This document shows, in pieces, positions 42,567 through 51,643 of a stretch of 64,000 nt of DNA (its first letter is position 1; every line of letters starts with the position of its first letter). A model generated the notes under the pieces. That model had not been told where the DNA came from and did not search any database. It saw nothing but the letters and a program-made list of their open reading frames with translations. The position numbers and the translations under genes are program-made. Source of the DNA: Candidatus Dadabacteria bacterium (lineage in GTDB: Bacteria > Desulfobacterota_D > UBA1144 > Nemesobacterales > Nemesobacteraceae); NCBI GenBank assembly GCA_022827275.1, contig JAJDTG010000020.1, forward strand, positions 1-64,000, written 5' to 3'.

Positions 42567-43322
42567 TTATTCACACTCCTCTAAAGCCTTCTCAGTTAAA
42601 CTACTAAAGAAAACTTTATTTTTGACCCAACGCATTTTGTTCATATGTTCAGAAATTTGTAATTCATCAAAGCTGAGATGTTTATTCATAGAAACATCTA
42701 TATCCAACAACAGTCCAATATCCATCTGAGTATTTTGAGTAGTTTTTATAATATTAACAAAATAGGGAGTATCCGGAACTTGAATTCTGTCTTGATGTAA
42801 ATATCCAGCTAAAGGCCAGTTCAAACCCTTTATAGATTCTGGTGGACTTTCATAATAATCCGCAAGTTCGATTGCCTGTTGCTTCCTGATCGCTAAGCGA
42901 TTTATGAAACGTAAACCAACTCTTCCAATCTCGATTGGTTTCAACAGTTCGCAGAAAATTTCCCAAAGCCGTAGCGCTTCTTGGCTAAATTTTTCCCAAT
43001 TTTCGTAAGGTTTTAGTCGACTAAAAACAAATGAATCTTTATTAAACTGTACGACATAAAAACTATCTTCTGACTGGCACTTCAAACCAACGTGGACAAG
43101 ATCTTTAATTATATTGGTTCCAGTCTTGGGTGAAAGCTGAACTTCAGTTTCCTGCACCGTGTCATGCTTCGGATAGTCAGGCAATCGTTCTTCCAACTGA
43201 CTCCGTAGACTCAACTCATCCCATTCAACAGAAGAAACAACTCGAAGATCAAGAACGGCCTCAACAATTGGTGCTCGTGGTAAATGAGGAAATTCTTCTT
43301 TTATATTAATAGGGGATTGCAT
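42567..43322 (-). CDS. TIGR04255-family protein
   Basis: 251 residues. The opening 'LPRAPIVEAVLDLRVVSS' and the later 'EIGRVGLRFINRLAI' are hallmarks of TIGR04255, a sporadically distributed protein family without known function. The fold appears beta-rich with amphipathic helices. It is first in a compact three-gene operon, with no ribosome site but a TATAAG-like box about 11 bases before the ATG. Sporadic distribution and the low-GC setting suggest gain by transfer; a defence or stress role is speculation. Confidence 0.8.
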   Translation of the reverse strand: MQSPINIKEEFPHLPRAPIVEAVLDLRVVSSVEWDELSLRSQLEERLPDYPKHDTVQETEVQLSPKTGTNIIKDLVHVGLKCQSEDSFYVVQFNKDSFVFSRLKPYENWEKFSQEALRLWEIFCELLKPIEIGRVGLRFINRLAIRKQQAIELADYYESPPESIKGLNWPLAGYLHQDRIQVPDTPYFVNIIKTTQNTQMDIGLLLDIDVSMNKHLSFDELQISEHMNKMRWVKNKVFFSSLTEKALEECE

Positions 43323-43724
43323 AATTTTTGTTGCTTATATCCCTTATCACTGTCTTAAGTTTCTCCCGCCTCCCCATTTTCCGACAAGGCTTTTTCTAAA
43401 TTGATTCCACCGTCTAAAACCAAATTGGAGCAAAAAACTAAAGAACACTGAGTGGCTCTGCCCGGCTCTGAGCAGATTCAATGGTAAGCGTAAGATTATT
43501 GCCGGTCATAATCTTCCACTTCCTCAACCTTATGTGAAGGAATTTTTTAAGAACCCCGCTTGCGTAGTATCAACTTAACAAAACTCCGTCTTACCCGTTT
43601 CCTAGGAATTCTTAGGAAAATTTAACCTTTATTACTCTAATATAATATTACCGGAGTTCAATATTGACAAGGGGGATTACCTAACTAACTAGATAATCTC
43701 TAAATTTTTAAATTTCTTTGGGAA
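43323..43724. other. AT-rich intergenic region with two inverted repeats
   Basis: No gene found. It holds a hairpin with AAGATTAT (43492-43499) and ATAATCTT (43508-43515) around an 8-base loop. It also holds an imperfect 22-base palindrome centred on GAATTC (43598-43619; one mismatch per arm). A TATAATATT run lies near 43641. The base composition matches the cassette to its left rather than the genes to its right, so this may be one border of a transferred island. Confidence 0.5.
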
Positions 43725-44111
43725 TCAGTGATCGCAGCAGTATTTCCTGCAAAGCCTGAAATTGCGCAGGTGTCCGGAAATCATGATAAAAGCACCAATA
43801 AAAGTAAAGACGTATTCCTGGTAGCCCGTAGCCGCAAATGCTCCTACCAGAAGGAAGCACAGCCCCAGAATTCCCAGCATTATCACGTTGAAATCCCTGT
43901 GGCGTTTGCAACCGAGAAATATGGCTATCACGCTTGCGGGAATGACCAGAAAGAGCAGCAACTCATGGAAAAACTCTTCAAATATAAATGTCGAACCCAG
44001 GATCGGAAACAGTATGAGCGCCACCGGCGTCAGAAGACAATGGACGACGCAGATACCCGCAAGGGATATCGAGGTGTAATCGGTAAGCTTCTGAATTCTT
44101 GCCTGGTTCAT
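43725..44111 (-). CDS. MerC-domain membrane protein
   Basis: 128 residues with four hydrophobic segments. The 'GICVVHCLLTPVALILFPILG' segment carries the CxxxC cysteine pair of MerC proteins. An extra cysteine-rich end ('LCRKYCCDH') could bind metal. MerC proteins take up mercury or, in some bacteria, other metals. Because it lies in an operon with a Fur-family regulator (7-base gap) and not with mer genes, zinc or iron is a possible substrate. That is inference from context. Confidence 0.83.
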   Translation of the reverse strand: MNQARIQKLTDYTSISLAGICVVHCLLTPVALILFPILGSTFIFEEFFHELLLFLVIPASVIAIFLGCKRHRDFNVIMLGILGLCFLLVGAFAATGYQEYVFTFIGAFIMISGHLRNFRLCRKYCCDH

Positions 44112-44118
44112 TGTACCG

Positions 44119-44565
44119 TCAAGCTGCCTCCGCGCACTTCCCGCACTGGCCGAAAAGCTGTACGAAATGATCCTTCACTCTGAACCCCTGCTTTTCAACC
44201 GAAGCGTAATCAAAACTCTCCACCGGACACTCGGGGAAATCAAAAACCCCCCTGCAGTCAACGCACACCATGTGATGAACGTGTTCGCCTTGGGAGAACG
44301 CGTAACCGCGACCGCCGTCGGGAAAATGAAGGCGCTTTACGATGCCCAAGTCCTCGAACATTTCAAGGGTTCTGTAGATGGTGGCAAGCCCCGTGGCGCC
44401 GAGCATCTCCTTCACCCCGTCGTGTATTTCGCCGACCGAAAGCGATTTTCGGCTCGTGTGAAGAACATGAACGACGGCGAGGCGTTGCGTGGTGGACTTA
44501 AGCCCCTTTTCCCGCAGAACCTCTCTGGCATACGATTCCTGAGTGCATTCAAAATCTTTCATCAT
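44119..44565 (-). CDS. Fur-family metal-responsive regulator
   Basis: 148 residues. The winged helix is in 'STTQRLAVVHVLHTSRKSLSVGEIHDGVKEML', 'LATIYRTLEMFEDLGIVKRL' is the recognition region, and 'GEHVHHMVCVDCRGVFDF' holds the metal site with its CxxC. A second CxxC ('GQCGKC') lies at the C terminus, binding structural zinc. The family includes Fur (iron), Zur (zinc) and Mur; a Zur role is suggested by the MerC partner but not proven. A Fur-type box lies 14 bases upstream, pointing to self-regulation. Two ATGs overlap at the start (44565 and 44562). Confidence 0.9.
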   Translation of the reverse strand: MMKDFECTQESYAREVLREKGLKSTTQRLAVVHVLHTSRKSLSVGEIHDGVKEMLGATGLATIYRTLEMFEDLGIVKRLHFPDGGRGYAFSQGEHVHHMVCVDCRGVFDFPECPVESFDYASVEKQGFRVKDHFVQLFGQCGKCAEAA

Positions 44566-44578
44566 GAGAATTATTAAA

Positions 44579-44593
44579 TGAGAATGATTTTCA
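44579..44593. promoter_or_regulatory. Fur/Zur-type operator
   Basis: TGAGAAT-G-ATTTTCA is a 7-1-7 inverted repeat with one mismatch, close to the Fur box. It lies just downstream of the promoter at 44604-44631, so a bound regulator would block transcription of the fur-like and merC-like genes. Confidence 0.7.
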
Positions 44594-44603
44594 ATTAGCT
44601 CTT

Positions 44604-44631
44604 ATTGTAATCAGTTGTTGCGAGCCGTCAA
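44604..44631 (-). promoter_or_regulatory. Promoter of the fur-like/merC-like operon
   Basis: Minus-strand TTGACG (44631-44626) and TACAAT (44609-44604), separated by 16 bases. Transcription would begin near 44597. Confidence 0.6.
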
Positions 44632-44702
44632 GGGCAAAAATCGAAATTGAAAAGATACAAACCCGAAGCAAAAAAGCGTTTTCCGAGACCGGTCTCCACC
44701 AA

Positions 44703-45461
44703 TCACTTGGCTATAATGCCACCGTCGATTGAAAGCATTGAGCCCGTGTTGAACATGACCTTCTCGTCGCAGAGGAACAGAACCGCTTCAGCTATTTCGT
44801 ACGGGTCGGCCAGCCGTCCCATGGGGTGAAGCGATTCCATGAAAGCCTGGGCCGCTTCGGCATCTTCGGCTCTCTCAAGATAGGAGTCGAACATCGGCGT
44901 CCAGACCCCGCCGGGACAGACAGCGTTTATTCTGAGTCCCTTGTCCGCGTACTCAAGGGCCATGCTTCTTGTTAACTGAACGAGGGCCCCCTTGGATGCC
45001 GAGTACGCTGAAAGTCCTGCAAACCCCTTTAACCCTATAACGGAAGAGTTATTGACGATAAAGCCTCTGCCCGCAGAAATCATATGAGGAATCGCGTATT
45101 TGCACATCATGAACGGTCCCTTCACGTTTATGTCGAAAATCTCTTGAAACCTTGAGGTCTCGACTTCGTGAAAGGGGCCGGAAAAAATGATACCAGCGTT
45201 GTTAAAAAGAATATCGATCTTTCCGTGCTTGCGAAAAGCGGTCTCCACGGTGTCTGCGCAGCCGCTCTCGACGGAAACGTCACAGACTTTGTACTCTATA
45301 GAAAGTCCTTCTTCTGCCCTGCTGCATAGCTCTTTTAGCTTCTCTTCCCTTCTTCCGGTAATCAGAACCCTGGCTCCGTTTCGCGCCAGCAAAAGTGCCG
45401 TCGCCTCACCGATTCCCGTTCCTCCCCCGGTAATAATTGCAGAGCGTCCCTTAAATCTCAT
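44703..45461 (-). CDS. Short-chain dehydrogenase/reductase
   Basis: 252 residues of the classical SDR type: 'IITGGGTGIGEATALLL' (NAD(P) loop), 'NNAGI', the serine in 'VNNSSVIGLKG' and 'YSASKGALVQLTRSMA' with the catalytic Tyr and Lys. 'AVCPGGVWTPM' follows. Arginine at 'TGRREEK' after the second strand suggests NADP. The substrate is unknown; the family includes steroid, alcohol and 3-oxoacyl reductases. Monocistronic. Confidence 0.9.
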   Translation of the reverse strand: MRFKGRSAIITGGGTGIGEATALLLARNGARVLITGRREEKLKELCSRAEEGLSIEYKVCDVSVESGCADTVETAFRKHGKIDILFNNAGIIFSGPFHEVETSRFQEIFDINVKGPFMMCKYAIPHMISAGRGFIVNNSSVIGLKGFAGLSAYSASKGALVQLTRSMALEYADKGLRINAVCPGGVWTPMFDSYLERAEDAEAAQAFMESLHPMGRLADPYEIAEAVLFLCDEKVMFNTGSMLSIDGGIIAK

Positions 45462-45502
45462 CGCAGGCTTCGCAGAAATACCCCCTATAACAAATCAGAA
45501 AC

Positions 45503-46801
45503 TTATTGGAAAACCGCGAGCAGCACTCCTGCCGCTACGGCCGAACCCACGACCCCTGCCACGTTCGGACCCATGGCGTGCATCAGAAGCACGTTCTGGG
45601 GGTCTTCCCTGGCCCCCATGTCCTGCGAGACGCGGGCAGCCATCGGAACCGCCGAAACCCCTGCCGAACCGATCAGGGGATTGATCTTGGTTTCGGAGAA
45701 AACATTCATAAGCTTGGCCATCAGCACCCCGCAGGCCGTGCCTATACAGAAAGCCACGATCCCCAGAAGAAGTATGCCAAGAGTCTCAAGGGAAAGAAAT
45801 TCGGAGGCAAGAAGCTGTGACCCGACTCCGAGGCCGAGAAAGATCGTAACTATGTTGATAAGCGCGTTTCTCGTCGTATCCGAGAGCCGGTCGACCACTC
45901 CGCACTCCCTCATCAGGTTGCCGAAAGCGAAAAACCCTATTAGAGGCGCCGCAGATGGAAGAAAAAGAAGGCAGAGAGTAAGAGCAATCAACGGAAACAT
46001 TATTCTTTCTCTTTTCGCCACCGGACGAAGCTGGCTCATCCTTATTCTTCTCTCTTCAGGAGAAGTAAGAGCTTTCATTATCGGGGGCTGGATTATCGGA
46101 ACGAGAGCCATGTAGGAATACGCGGCGACCGAGACCGCACCAAGAAGCCTCGGGGAAAGCTGCGAAGAAATGTAAATAGAGGTCGGTCCGTCCGCTGACC
46201 CTATTATTCCTATCGACGCCGCATCGCTTAGGGAAAAATCGATTCCGGGCACGAACTGTGTAAGCACGAGCGCGCCGATCAATGTCGAGAAAATGCCGAA
46301 CTGCGCTGCGCCTCCCAGAAGAACCGTCTTGGGGTTGGCCAGAAGCGGGCCGAAATCGGTAAGCGCTCCCACTCCCATGAATATCAGAAGGGGAAAAACG
46401 CCGGTTTTTATGCCAACATCGTACACATAGTAAAGTACCCCCCCAGGGTCGTTTATCCCCGCAAGCGGAATGTTGGCCAATATGCACCCGAAAGCTATCG
46501 TAACCAGAAGAAGAGGTTCGAATTTCTTCGCAATCCCCAGATAGAGAAGAAGGAATCCTACCAGGATCATCAAGAACATCCCGAACCCGTTAACCCAGGA
46601 AGACGCATTGCCCGCAATGAATCCGTAGATGCCGGTACTGGTAGCCACGTTTTTCAAAAGCTGGGAAAAGGATGCAAGTTCCTTGGTTTGCTCCGTGGCG
46701 GCTGCCACGTCGCTTACCGTCTCCCCGAGACAGTCGGGGATCCCGGCGAACATTCCTAGGGAAAACGCAAGAACCGCGAAAATAAGCATGAATTTTTTCA
46801 T
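45503..46801 (-). CDS. oadB: Na+-translocating decarboxylase beta subunit (OadB type)
   Basis: 432 residues of the membrane subunit that couples decarboxylation to Na+ export. A signal-like hydrophobic N terminus comes first. The family features follow: '[18 protein letters not shown]'-like '[18 protein letters not shown]', '[28 protein letters not shown]' (the conserved 'GSADGPT' motif), '[20 protein letters not shown]', and the C-terminal '[21 protein letters not shown]...[14 protein letters not shown]'. It comes four bases after oadA. With oadG and oadA it makes a complete sodium pump. Confidence 0.94.
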   Translation of the reverse strand: MKKFMLIFAVLAFSLGMFAGIPDCLGETVSDVAAATEQTKELASFSQLLKNVATSTGIYGFIAGNASSWVNGFGMFLMILVGFLLLYLGIAKKFEPLLLVTIAFGCILANIPLAGINDPGGVLYYVYDVGIKTGVFPLLIFMGVGALTDFGPLLANPKTVLLGGAAQFGIFSTLIGALVLTQFVPGIDFSLSDAASIGIIGSADGPTSIYISSQLSPRLLGAVSVAAYSYMALVPIIQPPIMKALTSPEERRIRMSQLRPVAKRERIMFPLIALTLCLLFLPSAAPLIGFFAFGNLMRECGVVDRLSDTTRNALINIVTIFLGLGVGSQLLASEFLSLETLGILLLGIVAFCIGTACGVLMAKLMNVFSETKINPLIGSAGVSAVPMAARVSQDMGAREDPQNVLLMHAMGPNVAGVVGSAVAAGVLLAVFQ

Positions 46802-46805
46802 GAGC

Positions 46806-48623
46806 TCAAGAGGGAAGAATGGTGAGGATAAGCTGACCCGTTTCTACTACCTGTCCCTGTTCAACCTCGATGGACACTACTTCCCCATCGCATGGAGAGG
46901 CGACCGGAGTTTCCATCTTCATGGCTTCAAGCATGATCAGCGTCTGATTTTCCTTTATCTTGTCCCCCGCCCCGACCAGTACCCTGTATATGTTGCCGGG
47001 CACGCTCGCCGTAACGGCCACGACGTCAGGGGAGTCTTCATCCATCGCGGATGATGCTTGAGGCGCTGGAGCTTCTTTTACCGAGGCAACCTCCGAAGTT
47101 CCTTCCTTTACGCTCACGTTGTAGTTTCTCCCGTCAACCGTAATAACGAAGTTCTCCCCGGTACCGGATACCTTCGACGCTACGCTCGTACCGAGACCTC
47201 GTTTCTGCTGAGGCTCTTGTTCGGGCTTGTCTTTTCTTATGTTGACGCTGAAATTCCCCTTGAGAAAGTCAAGACCCTTGTTTCCGCCCTGGGTCTGAAG
47301 CGCCCCGACTATAAATATGTTCTCCTCGGTGACAGGAAGTCCTTCTTTTTCGAGAATCTCGGTTGCCTTCGGAACGCCCGGCTCGAGTATATCGAGCGGG
47401 TCGCCTTCAAAGCGAGGCTTGCCCATCTGCTCTTCCGCTATTGCCACGACTTCGGGGTCGGGCGCAACGGGCGTGCGTCCGAAATAGCCTAGCACCATGT
47501 TCCCGTAACCGTCGGTGATCTTCTTCCAAGTCCCCTGGGTGACATTAGCGTAAGCCTGCTGGAAATAGAACTGGGAAACCGGGGTAACCGATGTTCCGAA
47601 TCCTCCCTTCGCGACACATTCGCTCATAGCGTCGATAACCTGTGGGTAAAGATCGAGTGTGCCCGTATCTCTCATCATCATGGTGTTTGCGGTAAGCGCT
47701 CCGCCGGGCATCGGAGAAAGAAGAACCTCCGAGGAGACCCGAAGAGCTTCGGGCGGGAAATAATAGCCAGACATGCATTCCTTGAACACGGAATTCGCCT
47801 CAAGAACCTTGTTTATATCCACATCCAACGTGTATTCCGTCCCCTTAAGGGCGTTCCACATGGATATAAGGTCGGGCTGGGAAGTTCCACCGGAAACGGG
47901 GGCTCTGGCGACGCAGATTCCGTCGCACCCGCCATTTATGGCAGCCATGTACTGATTGACTCCCTGTGCGGCCGTCTCATGAGTATGCACCCAGAGAATT
48001 ACGTTCTCTCCGACGAGCTTTCTTGCGGCCTTAAGCGTCTCGTAAATCTTTTTGGGATTCGAGGTTCCGGAAGCATCCTTGAAGCATATGGAATCATAGG
48101 GAAGCCCAGAATCAAGTATTTTCCTCAGCCTGTCTATATAGAAATCCACGTCGTGGGCCCCTTCGCAGCCTGGAGGAAGCTCCATGAGCGTTACCACCGC
48201 CTGGTGGTGCAGACCCGCATTTTTTATGCACTGGCCCGAGTACTCGAGGTTTCTTACGTCGTTTAAGGCATCGAAGTTCCTTATGTGAGTTATGCCGTGT
48301 TTCTTGAACATCCTGGCGTGGAGATCTATCATGTCCTTGGGCTGCTGGGACAAGGCGACAACATTGATCCCCCTTGCAAGCGTCTGCAGGTTGGCATCCG
48401 GCCCCGCTGCCTCGCGGAAGCGGTCCATCATGTCAAAAGCGGACTCCCCGCAGTAAAGAAACAGACTCTGGAATCTGGCTCCCCCGCCAGCCTCAAAGTG
48501 GGTTATTCCGGCTTCCCTGGCGGCTTCTACTGCCGGGATGAAATCTTCTGTAAGCACTCTCGCGCCGAAAACGGACTGAAACCCGTCTCGAAAAGATGTA
48601 TCCTGAAATAAGATTTTCTTCAT
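46806..48623 (-). CDS. oadA: Oxaloacetate/pyruvate carboxylase-type alpha subunit with biotinyl domain
   Basis: About 605 residues: a carboxyltransferase barrel ('[19 protein letters not shown]', '[18 protein letters not shown]', '[13 protein letters not shown]', '[12 protein letters not shown]') and a C-terminal biotinyl domain with '[13 protein letters not shown]', the biotin lysine. ATG 48623 is chosen because a longer frame would overlap oadG; AGGA precedes it. Substrate in related pumps is oxaloacetate or methylmalonyl-CoA; oxaloacetate fits the long conserved barrel but is not proven. It pairs with OadG and OadB. Confidence 0.92.
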   Translation of the reverse strand: MKKILFQDTSFRDGFQSVFGARVLTEDFIPAVEAAREAGITHFEAGGGARFQSLFLYCGESAFDMMDRFREAAGPDANLQTLARGINVVALSQQPKDMIDLHARMFKKHGITHIRNFDALNDVRNLEYSGQCIKNAGLHHQAVVTLMELPPGCEGAHDVDFYIDRLRKILDSGLPYDSICFKDASGTSNPKKIYETLKAARKLVGENVILWVHTHETAAQGVNQYMAAINGGCDGICVARAPVSGGTSQPDLISMWNALKGTEYTLDVDINKVLEANSVFKECMSGYYFPPEALRVSSEVLLSPMPGGALTANTMMMRDTGTLDLYPQVIDAMSECVAKGGFGTSVTPVSQFYFQQAYANVTQGTWKKITDGYGNMVLGYFGRTPVAPDPEVVAIAEEQMGKPRFEGDPLDILEPGVPKATEILEKEGLPVTEENIFIVGALQTQGGNKGLDFLKGNFSVNIRKDKPEQEPQQKRGLGTSVASKVSGTGENFVITVDGRNYNVSVKEGTSEVASVKEAPAPQASSAMDEDSPDVVAVTASVPGNIYRVLVGAGDKIKENQTLIMLEAMKMETPVASPCDGEVVSIEVEQGQVVETGQLILTILPS

Positions 48624-48648
48624 GACAAGATCCTGAGGTTTCCAAGAT

Positions 48649-48873
48649 CTAGCCGTCGCCGGCATGCTTCGCCCTGTAGGCCGCAACTGCCGCGGCTATG
48701 ACCGGAATGACGTCCCTCCTGGATTTTTTGGACGTCCCGGGACCCGAGGGCGCGCGCACGTCGCTGTCTTTAAAAAGCTTTGCAGACAGCATCACGCTCA
48801 GCATCAAGACAAGCAGGAAAATATATACTATGGACATACCAATGACCATAAGTTTTACGCCTTCAAGGATCAT
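48649..48873 (-). CDS. oadG: Na+-translocating decarboxylase gamma subunit (OadG)
   Basis: 74 residues: a single helix ('LMVIGMSIVYIFLLVLMLSVM', residues about 8-28) and a short cytoplasmic tail with 'DVIPVIAAAVAAYRA', the OadG end. It opens the oadGAB operon, 25 bases before oadA. It normally assembles the complex and may hold a zinc site. Confidence 0.87.
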   Translation of the reverse strand: MILEGVKLMVIGMSIVYIFLLVLMLSVMLSAKLFKDSDVRAPSGPGTSKKSRRDVIPVIAAAVAAYRAKHAGDG

Positions 48874-49009
48874 AGTGGACGAAAAATCTCAAAAACCGTT
48901 TGAATTTGATGGGTATCAATTATTTACAAGAACTTGTTTGTTGTCAATCTGCGCCAAGGCCTCGAGTGTAGCGCACATGCCGTGATTTCTGAGTTCCCCC
49001 TGTTTTTTC

Positions 49010-49038
49010 TTGACCTTCAAATCCTTACGTGTTATTCT
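49010..49038 (+). promoter_or_regulatory. Promoter of rpmH
   Basis: TTGACC (49010-49015), 17 bases, TATTCT (49033-49038). The rpmH ATG comes 11 bases later and no ribosome site is present, so the leader would be about five bases or absent. Confidence 0.65.
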
Positions 49039-49049
49039 GACCCCCCACT

Positions 49050-49199
49050 ATGAAAAGGACTTATCAACCGCACGTAAAAAAGAGGCTCAGAACACACGGC
49101 TTCCGCGCCAGACTGAGCACAAGGGGAGGCAGGAGCGTACTCAAGAGAAGAACTGCCAAGGGAAGATACGTTCTCACGGTTGGGAGATGGAAAAAGTAG
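49050..49199 (+). CDS. rpmH: 50S ribosomal protein L34
   Basis: 49 residues: '[18 protein letters not shown]' and '[19 protein letters not shown]' match L34. TAG at 49197-49199. The start has no Shine-Dalgarno sequence. Overlaps rnpA by 13 bases, the usual arrangement. Confidence 0.97.
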   Translation: MKRTYQPHVKKRLRTHGFRARLSTRGGRSVLKRRTAKGRYVLTVGRWKK

Positions 49200-49546
49200 C
49201 GTTTGAGTCCAACAACTCGTTTCCCACAAAATTCAAGATAAAGACACCCCGCGACTTTCGCAACACACTCTCAGAAGGCACTAAAACCCACTCGGAAAAC
49301 TTCATACTCTATGCAAAGCCCAATTCTCTCGGGTTTCCCCGACTAGGTGTGTCCGTGGGCAAAAAAGCGTCGGCGAGTTCCGTCAGGAGAAACAGGATGA
49401 AAAGGGTGCTGAGGGAGGTTTTCAGGAGGAACAAGCCCGCGTTTTCCTCAAACGACGTGGTGTTCGTAGTAAAGAACGATGTATCGGGCAAGAAGTTCTC
49501 TGAGCTTTACCTGGAGATAAAAAAGCTCGCGGGCCGCATTAAATGA
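49187..49546 (+). CDS. rnpA: Ribonuclease P protein component
   Basis: 119 residues. '[37 protein letters not shown]' is the RNase P protein signature with the basic RNR motif. It binds the RNase P RNA and helps mature tRNA 5' ends. ATG 49187 is preferred over the longer frame from 49010, because GGGAG sits before it and the family starts there. Overlaps rpmH and ends four bases into yidD. Confidence 0.96.
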   Translation: MEKVAFESNNSFPTKFKIKTPRDFRNTLSEGTKTHSENFILYAKPNSLGFPRLGVSVGKKASASSVRRNRMKRVLREVFRRNKPAFSSNDVVFVVKNDVSGKKFSELYLEIKKLAGRIK

Positions 49547-49794
49547 AAGAAAATCCCGCAGTCAGATTCTTGGTTTTTCTTGTAAAGGCCTACCAGAAAA
49601 CCATTTCTCCCCTGCTTCCCCAGACCTGCAGGTTCTACCCCAGTTGCTCTGCATATTCAATTGAAGCCCTAAGGGAACACGGAGCTTTAAGAGGAACATG
49701 GATGACTCTCAGAAGAATACTGCGATGTCATCCGCTAAGCGCGGGGGGATATGACCCCGTAAGGAAAAAAAGCGATAAGCGGGCTGAGGGATGA
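49543..49794 (+). CDS. yidD: YidD membrane protein insertion factor
   Basis: 83 residues with '[33 protein letters not shown]' and '[12 protein letters not shown]', including the conserved cysteines. Small membrane-associated partner of YidC. ATGA overlap with rnpA. Confidence 0.96.
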   Translation: MKENPAVRFLVFLVKAYQKTISPLLPQTCRFYPSCSAYSIEALREHGALRGTWMTLRRILRCHPLSAGGYDPVRKKSDKRAEG

Positions 49795-49972
49795 ATAAAA
49801 ACTCTCTATTCGTATTAAAACTTATCGTGTATGATTGCTCCCATGAATTTTTACTCTTTAGTTTCCTGCTACATGCTAGAACTACGCACAGAAGACGGGA
49901 GCAGTCTCACAGGTGTCTCGCAGAAATCACGATAGCGCCCCACATCCTCGGTAAAGCTCTAAGAAACAACAC

Positions 49973-51640
49973 ATGAACAGCGACCTCAAGAAAAACTACA
50001 TTTTATTTCTGGTATTGTCGGTACTGGTAATCGTCGGTTACTCGGCGTTTTTCACAGAAGCTCCCAAGGAAAAGCAGGCAAAAATAGATCGGTCCGCATC
50101 GGCACCCGCTGTCGCAGGGGATATTTCCAAAGAACCAGGTTCCTCTCAGGAACTCCCCACGGAATTTGAGCCGATAAAATCTTCCTACGCTTCCAAGATC
50201 ATAAAAGTCAGGTCTGACCTTTATGTTGCCGAGATAGACACTCTCGGAGGAAAGGTTGTCAAATGGGAGCTTCTTGAATACAAAAAAACAGTCGATACGG
50301 ACTCGGTACCCGTGGCGGTAATAGGTGAAGAGAAAAAATCATTTGAAACCGTACTGAGAGTCAAGAACCAGAAAATGCCGGAACTCATCCCGTTTTCCTA
50401 CAAGGGGGGCACGAATCTGGTCGTGGGTCCCGAGGGGCTTGACGTCAGCCTGGCCTGGAGAAAGCCCGGCGGACTCACGGTGCGTAAAACCATCTCCTTT
50501 TACCCCGGGAAATACTTTATCAGGGAAAACCTGGAGGTTCTTAACGGAACGCAGGGACAGATAAGCCAGAAAGTTTACGTCGGCTGGGAAAACACGGTAT
50601 ATGAGAGCGGCTCAAGCAGTCTCTATGAGTTTATCTCAATGGTCGGCGGCGAGGTCAAGCGAACCAAGAAACGCATTAAGGAAACCAAGGCGTACAATGG
50701 AGAGACGAACTGGTTCGGTTTCGGCGACAAGTACTTTCTCAGCGCATTTCTGCCGGAAATAGGAGGGGACCGGGGACTCTACCTGCAGCCCCTTGATGAA
50801 AAAGGTCTTGCCGGGGCGAGTTTTTCCTATCCGGAGCAGAGAATAGCCGCGGGGAAAAGCTACAAGGTCGGGTGGAAATCGTATTTCGGTCCGAAAAACG
50901 AACCGGACCTTATGAAAGCCGGGTATAAGCTTGAGAAATCGATTGACTACGGCTATGCAGGAATACTTACCAAGATCGCCGTCGCAGCACTTAAATTTGT
51001 CAACGACTTTCTCAGCAACTACGGGATCTCCATAATAGTGCTTACGGTCCTTCTCAGGGTGATATTCTTCCCCCTTACCGTGAAGAGCATGAAATCAATG
51101 AAAGCCATGCAGAACAAGATGAAGAGCCTGAAACCCGAAATCGACGCTCTGAAAGAAAAATACAAGGACGACAAATCGACCCAGCAGGCAGAGATGATGA
51201 AGCTTTACTCAAGCAACAACATAAACCCGCTCAGCAGTCTCGGTGGATGTCTTCCCTTGCTCATACAGCTTCCCGTTTTCATAGCTCTTTATTTCGCGCT
51301 TCTGTATTCGATAGATCTAAGACACAGCTCGTTTCTCTGGGTAAACGATCTCTCCCAGCCTGAACACCTGTTTGACGTTCTGGGAATACCGTTTCGGGTT
51401 CTGCCCCTTTTGATGGGTGTATCGTGGTTTCTCTCGCAGAGACTTACCCCCATGACTGCTCCGGGAAGCGAAACGATGGAACTGCAGATGAAGCTCATGC
51501 AGTTTATGCCTATAATTTTTACTGTGATGTTCTGGGGCCTGCCTTCCGGTCTTATACTTTACTGGACCGTAAGTAACATTCTCTCTGTCGGTCAGCAGCT
51601 ATACATCAATCGACAGGTCCCGGATCCAGAAGGAGGATAA
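49973..51640 (+). CDS. yidC: YidC/Oxa1 membrane protein insertase
   Basis: 555 residues of the Gram-negative type. An N-terminal membrane anchor and a large periplasmic domain (to about residue 330) precede the conserved core: 'YGISIIVLTVLLRVIFFPLT', 'MKAMQNKMKSLKPEIDALKEKYKDDK', 'SSLGGCLPLLIQLPVFIALYFALLYSIDLRH' and 'PSGLILYWTVSNILSVGQQL'. Inserts and folds membrane proteins with or after Sec. The long periplasmic domain supports a Gram-negative host. A 178-base gap after yidD contains no gene. Confidence 0.97.
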   Translation: MNSDLKKNYILFLVLSVLVIVGYSAFFTEAPKEKQAKIDRSASAPAVAGDISKEPGSSQELPTEFEPIKSSYASKIIKVRSDLYVAEIDTLGGKVVKWELLEYKKTVDTDSVPVAVIGEEKKSFETVLRVKNQKMPELIPFSYKGGTNLVVGPEGLDVSLAWRKPGGLTVRKTISFYPGKYFIRENLEVLNGTQGQISQKVYVGWENTVYESGSSSLYEFISMVGGEVKRTKKRIKETKAYNGETNWFGFGDKYFLSAFLPEIGGDRGLYLQPLDEKGLAGASFSYPEQRIAAGKSYKVGWKSYFGPKNEPDLMKAGYKLEKSIDYGYAGILTKIAVAALKFVNDFLSNYGISIIVLTVLLRVIFFPLTVKSMKSMKAMQNKMKSLKPEIDALKEKYKDDKSTQQAEMMKLYSSNNINPLSSLGGCLPLLIQLPVFIALYFALLYSIDLRHSSFLWVNDLSQPEHLFDVLGIPFRVLPLLMGVSWFLSQRLTPMTAPGSETMELQMKLMQFMPIIFTVMFWGLPSGLILYWTVSNILSVGQQLYINRQVPDPEGG

Positions 51641-51643
51641 ACA

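Noticed and set aside
49791-49976. 61-codon frame between yidD and yidC
   Set aside because: Overlaps the start of yidC, has no ribosome site of its own and no resemblance to a known protein.
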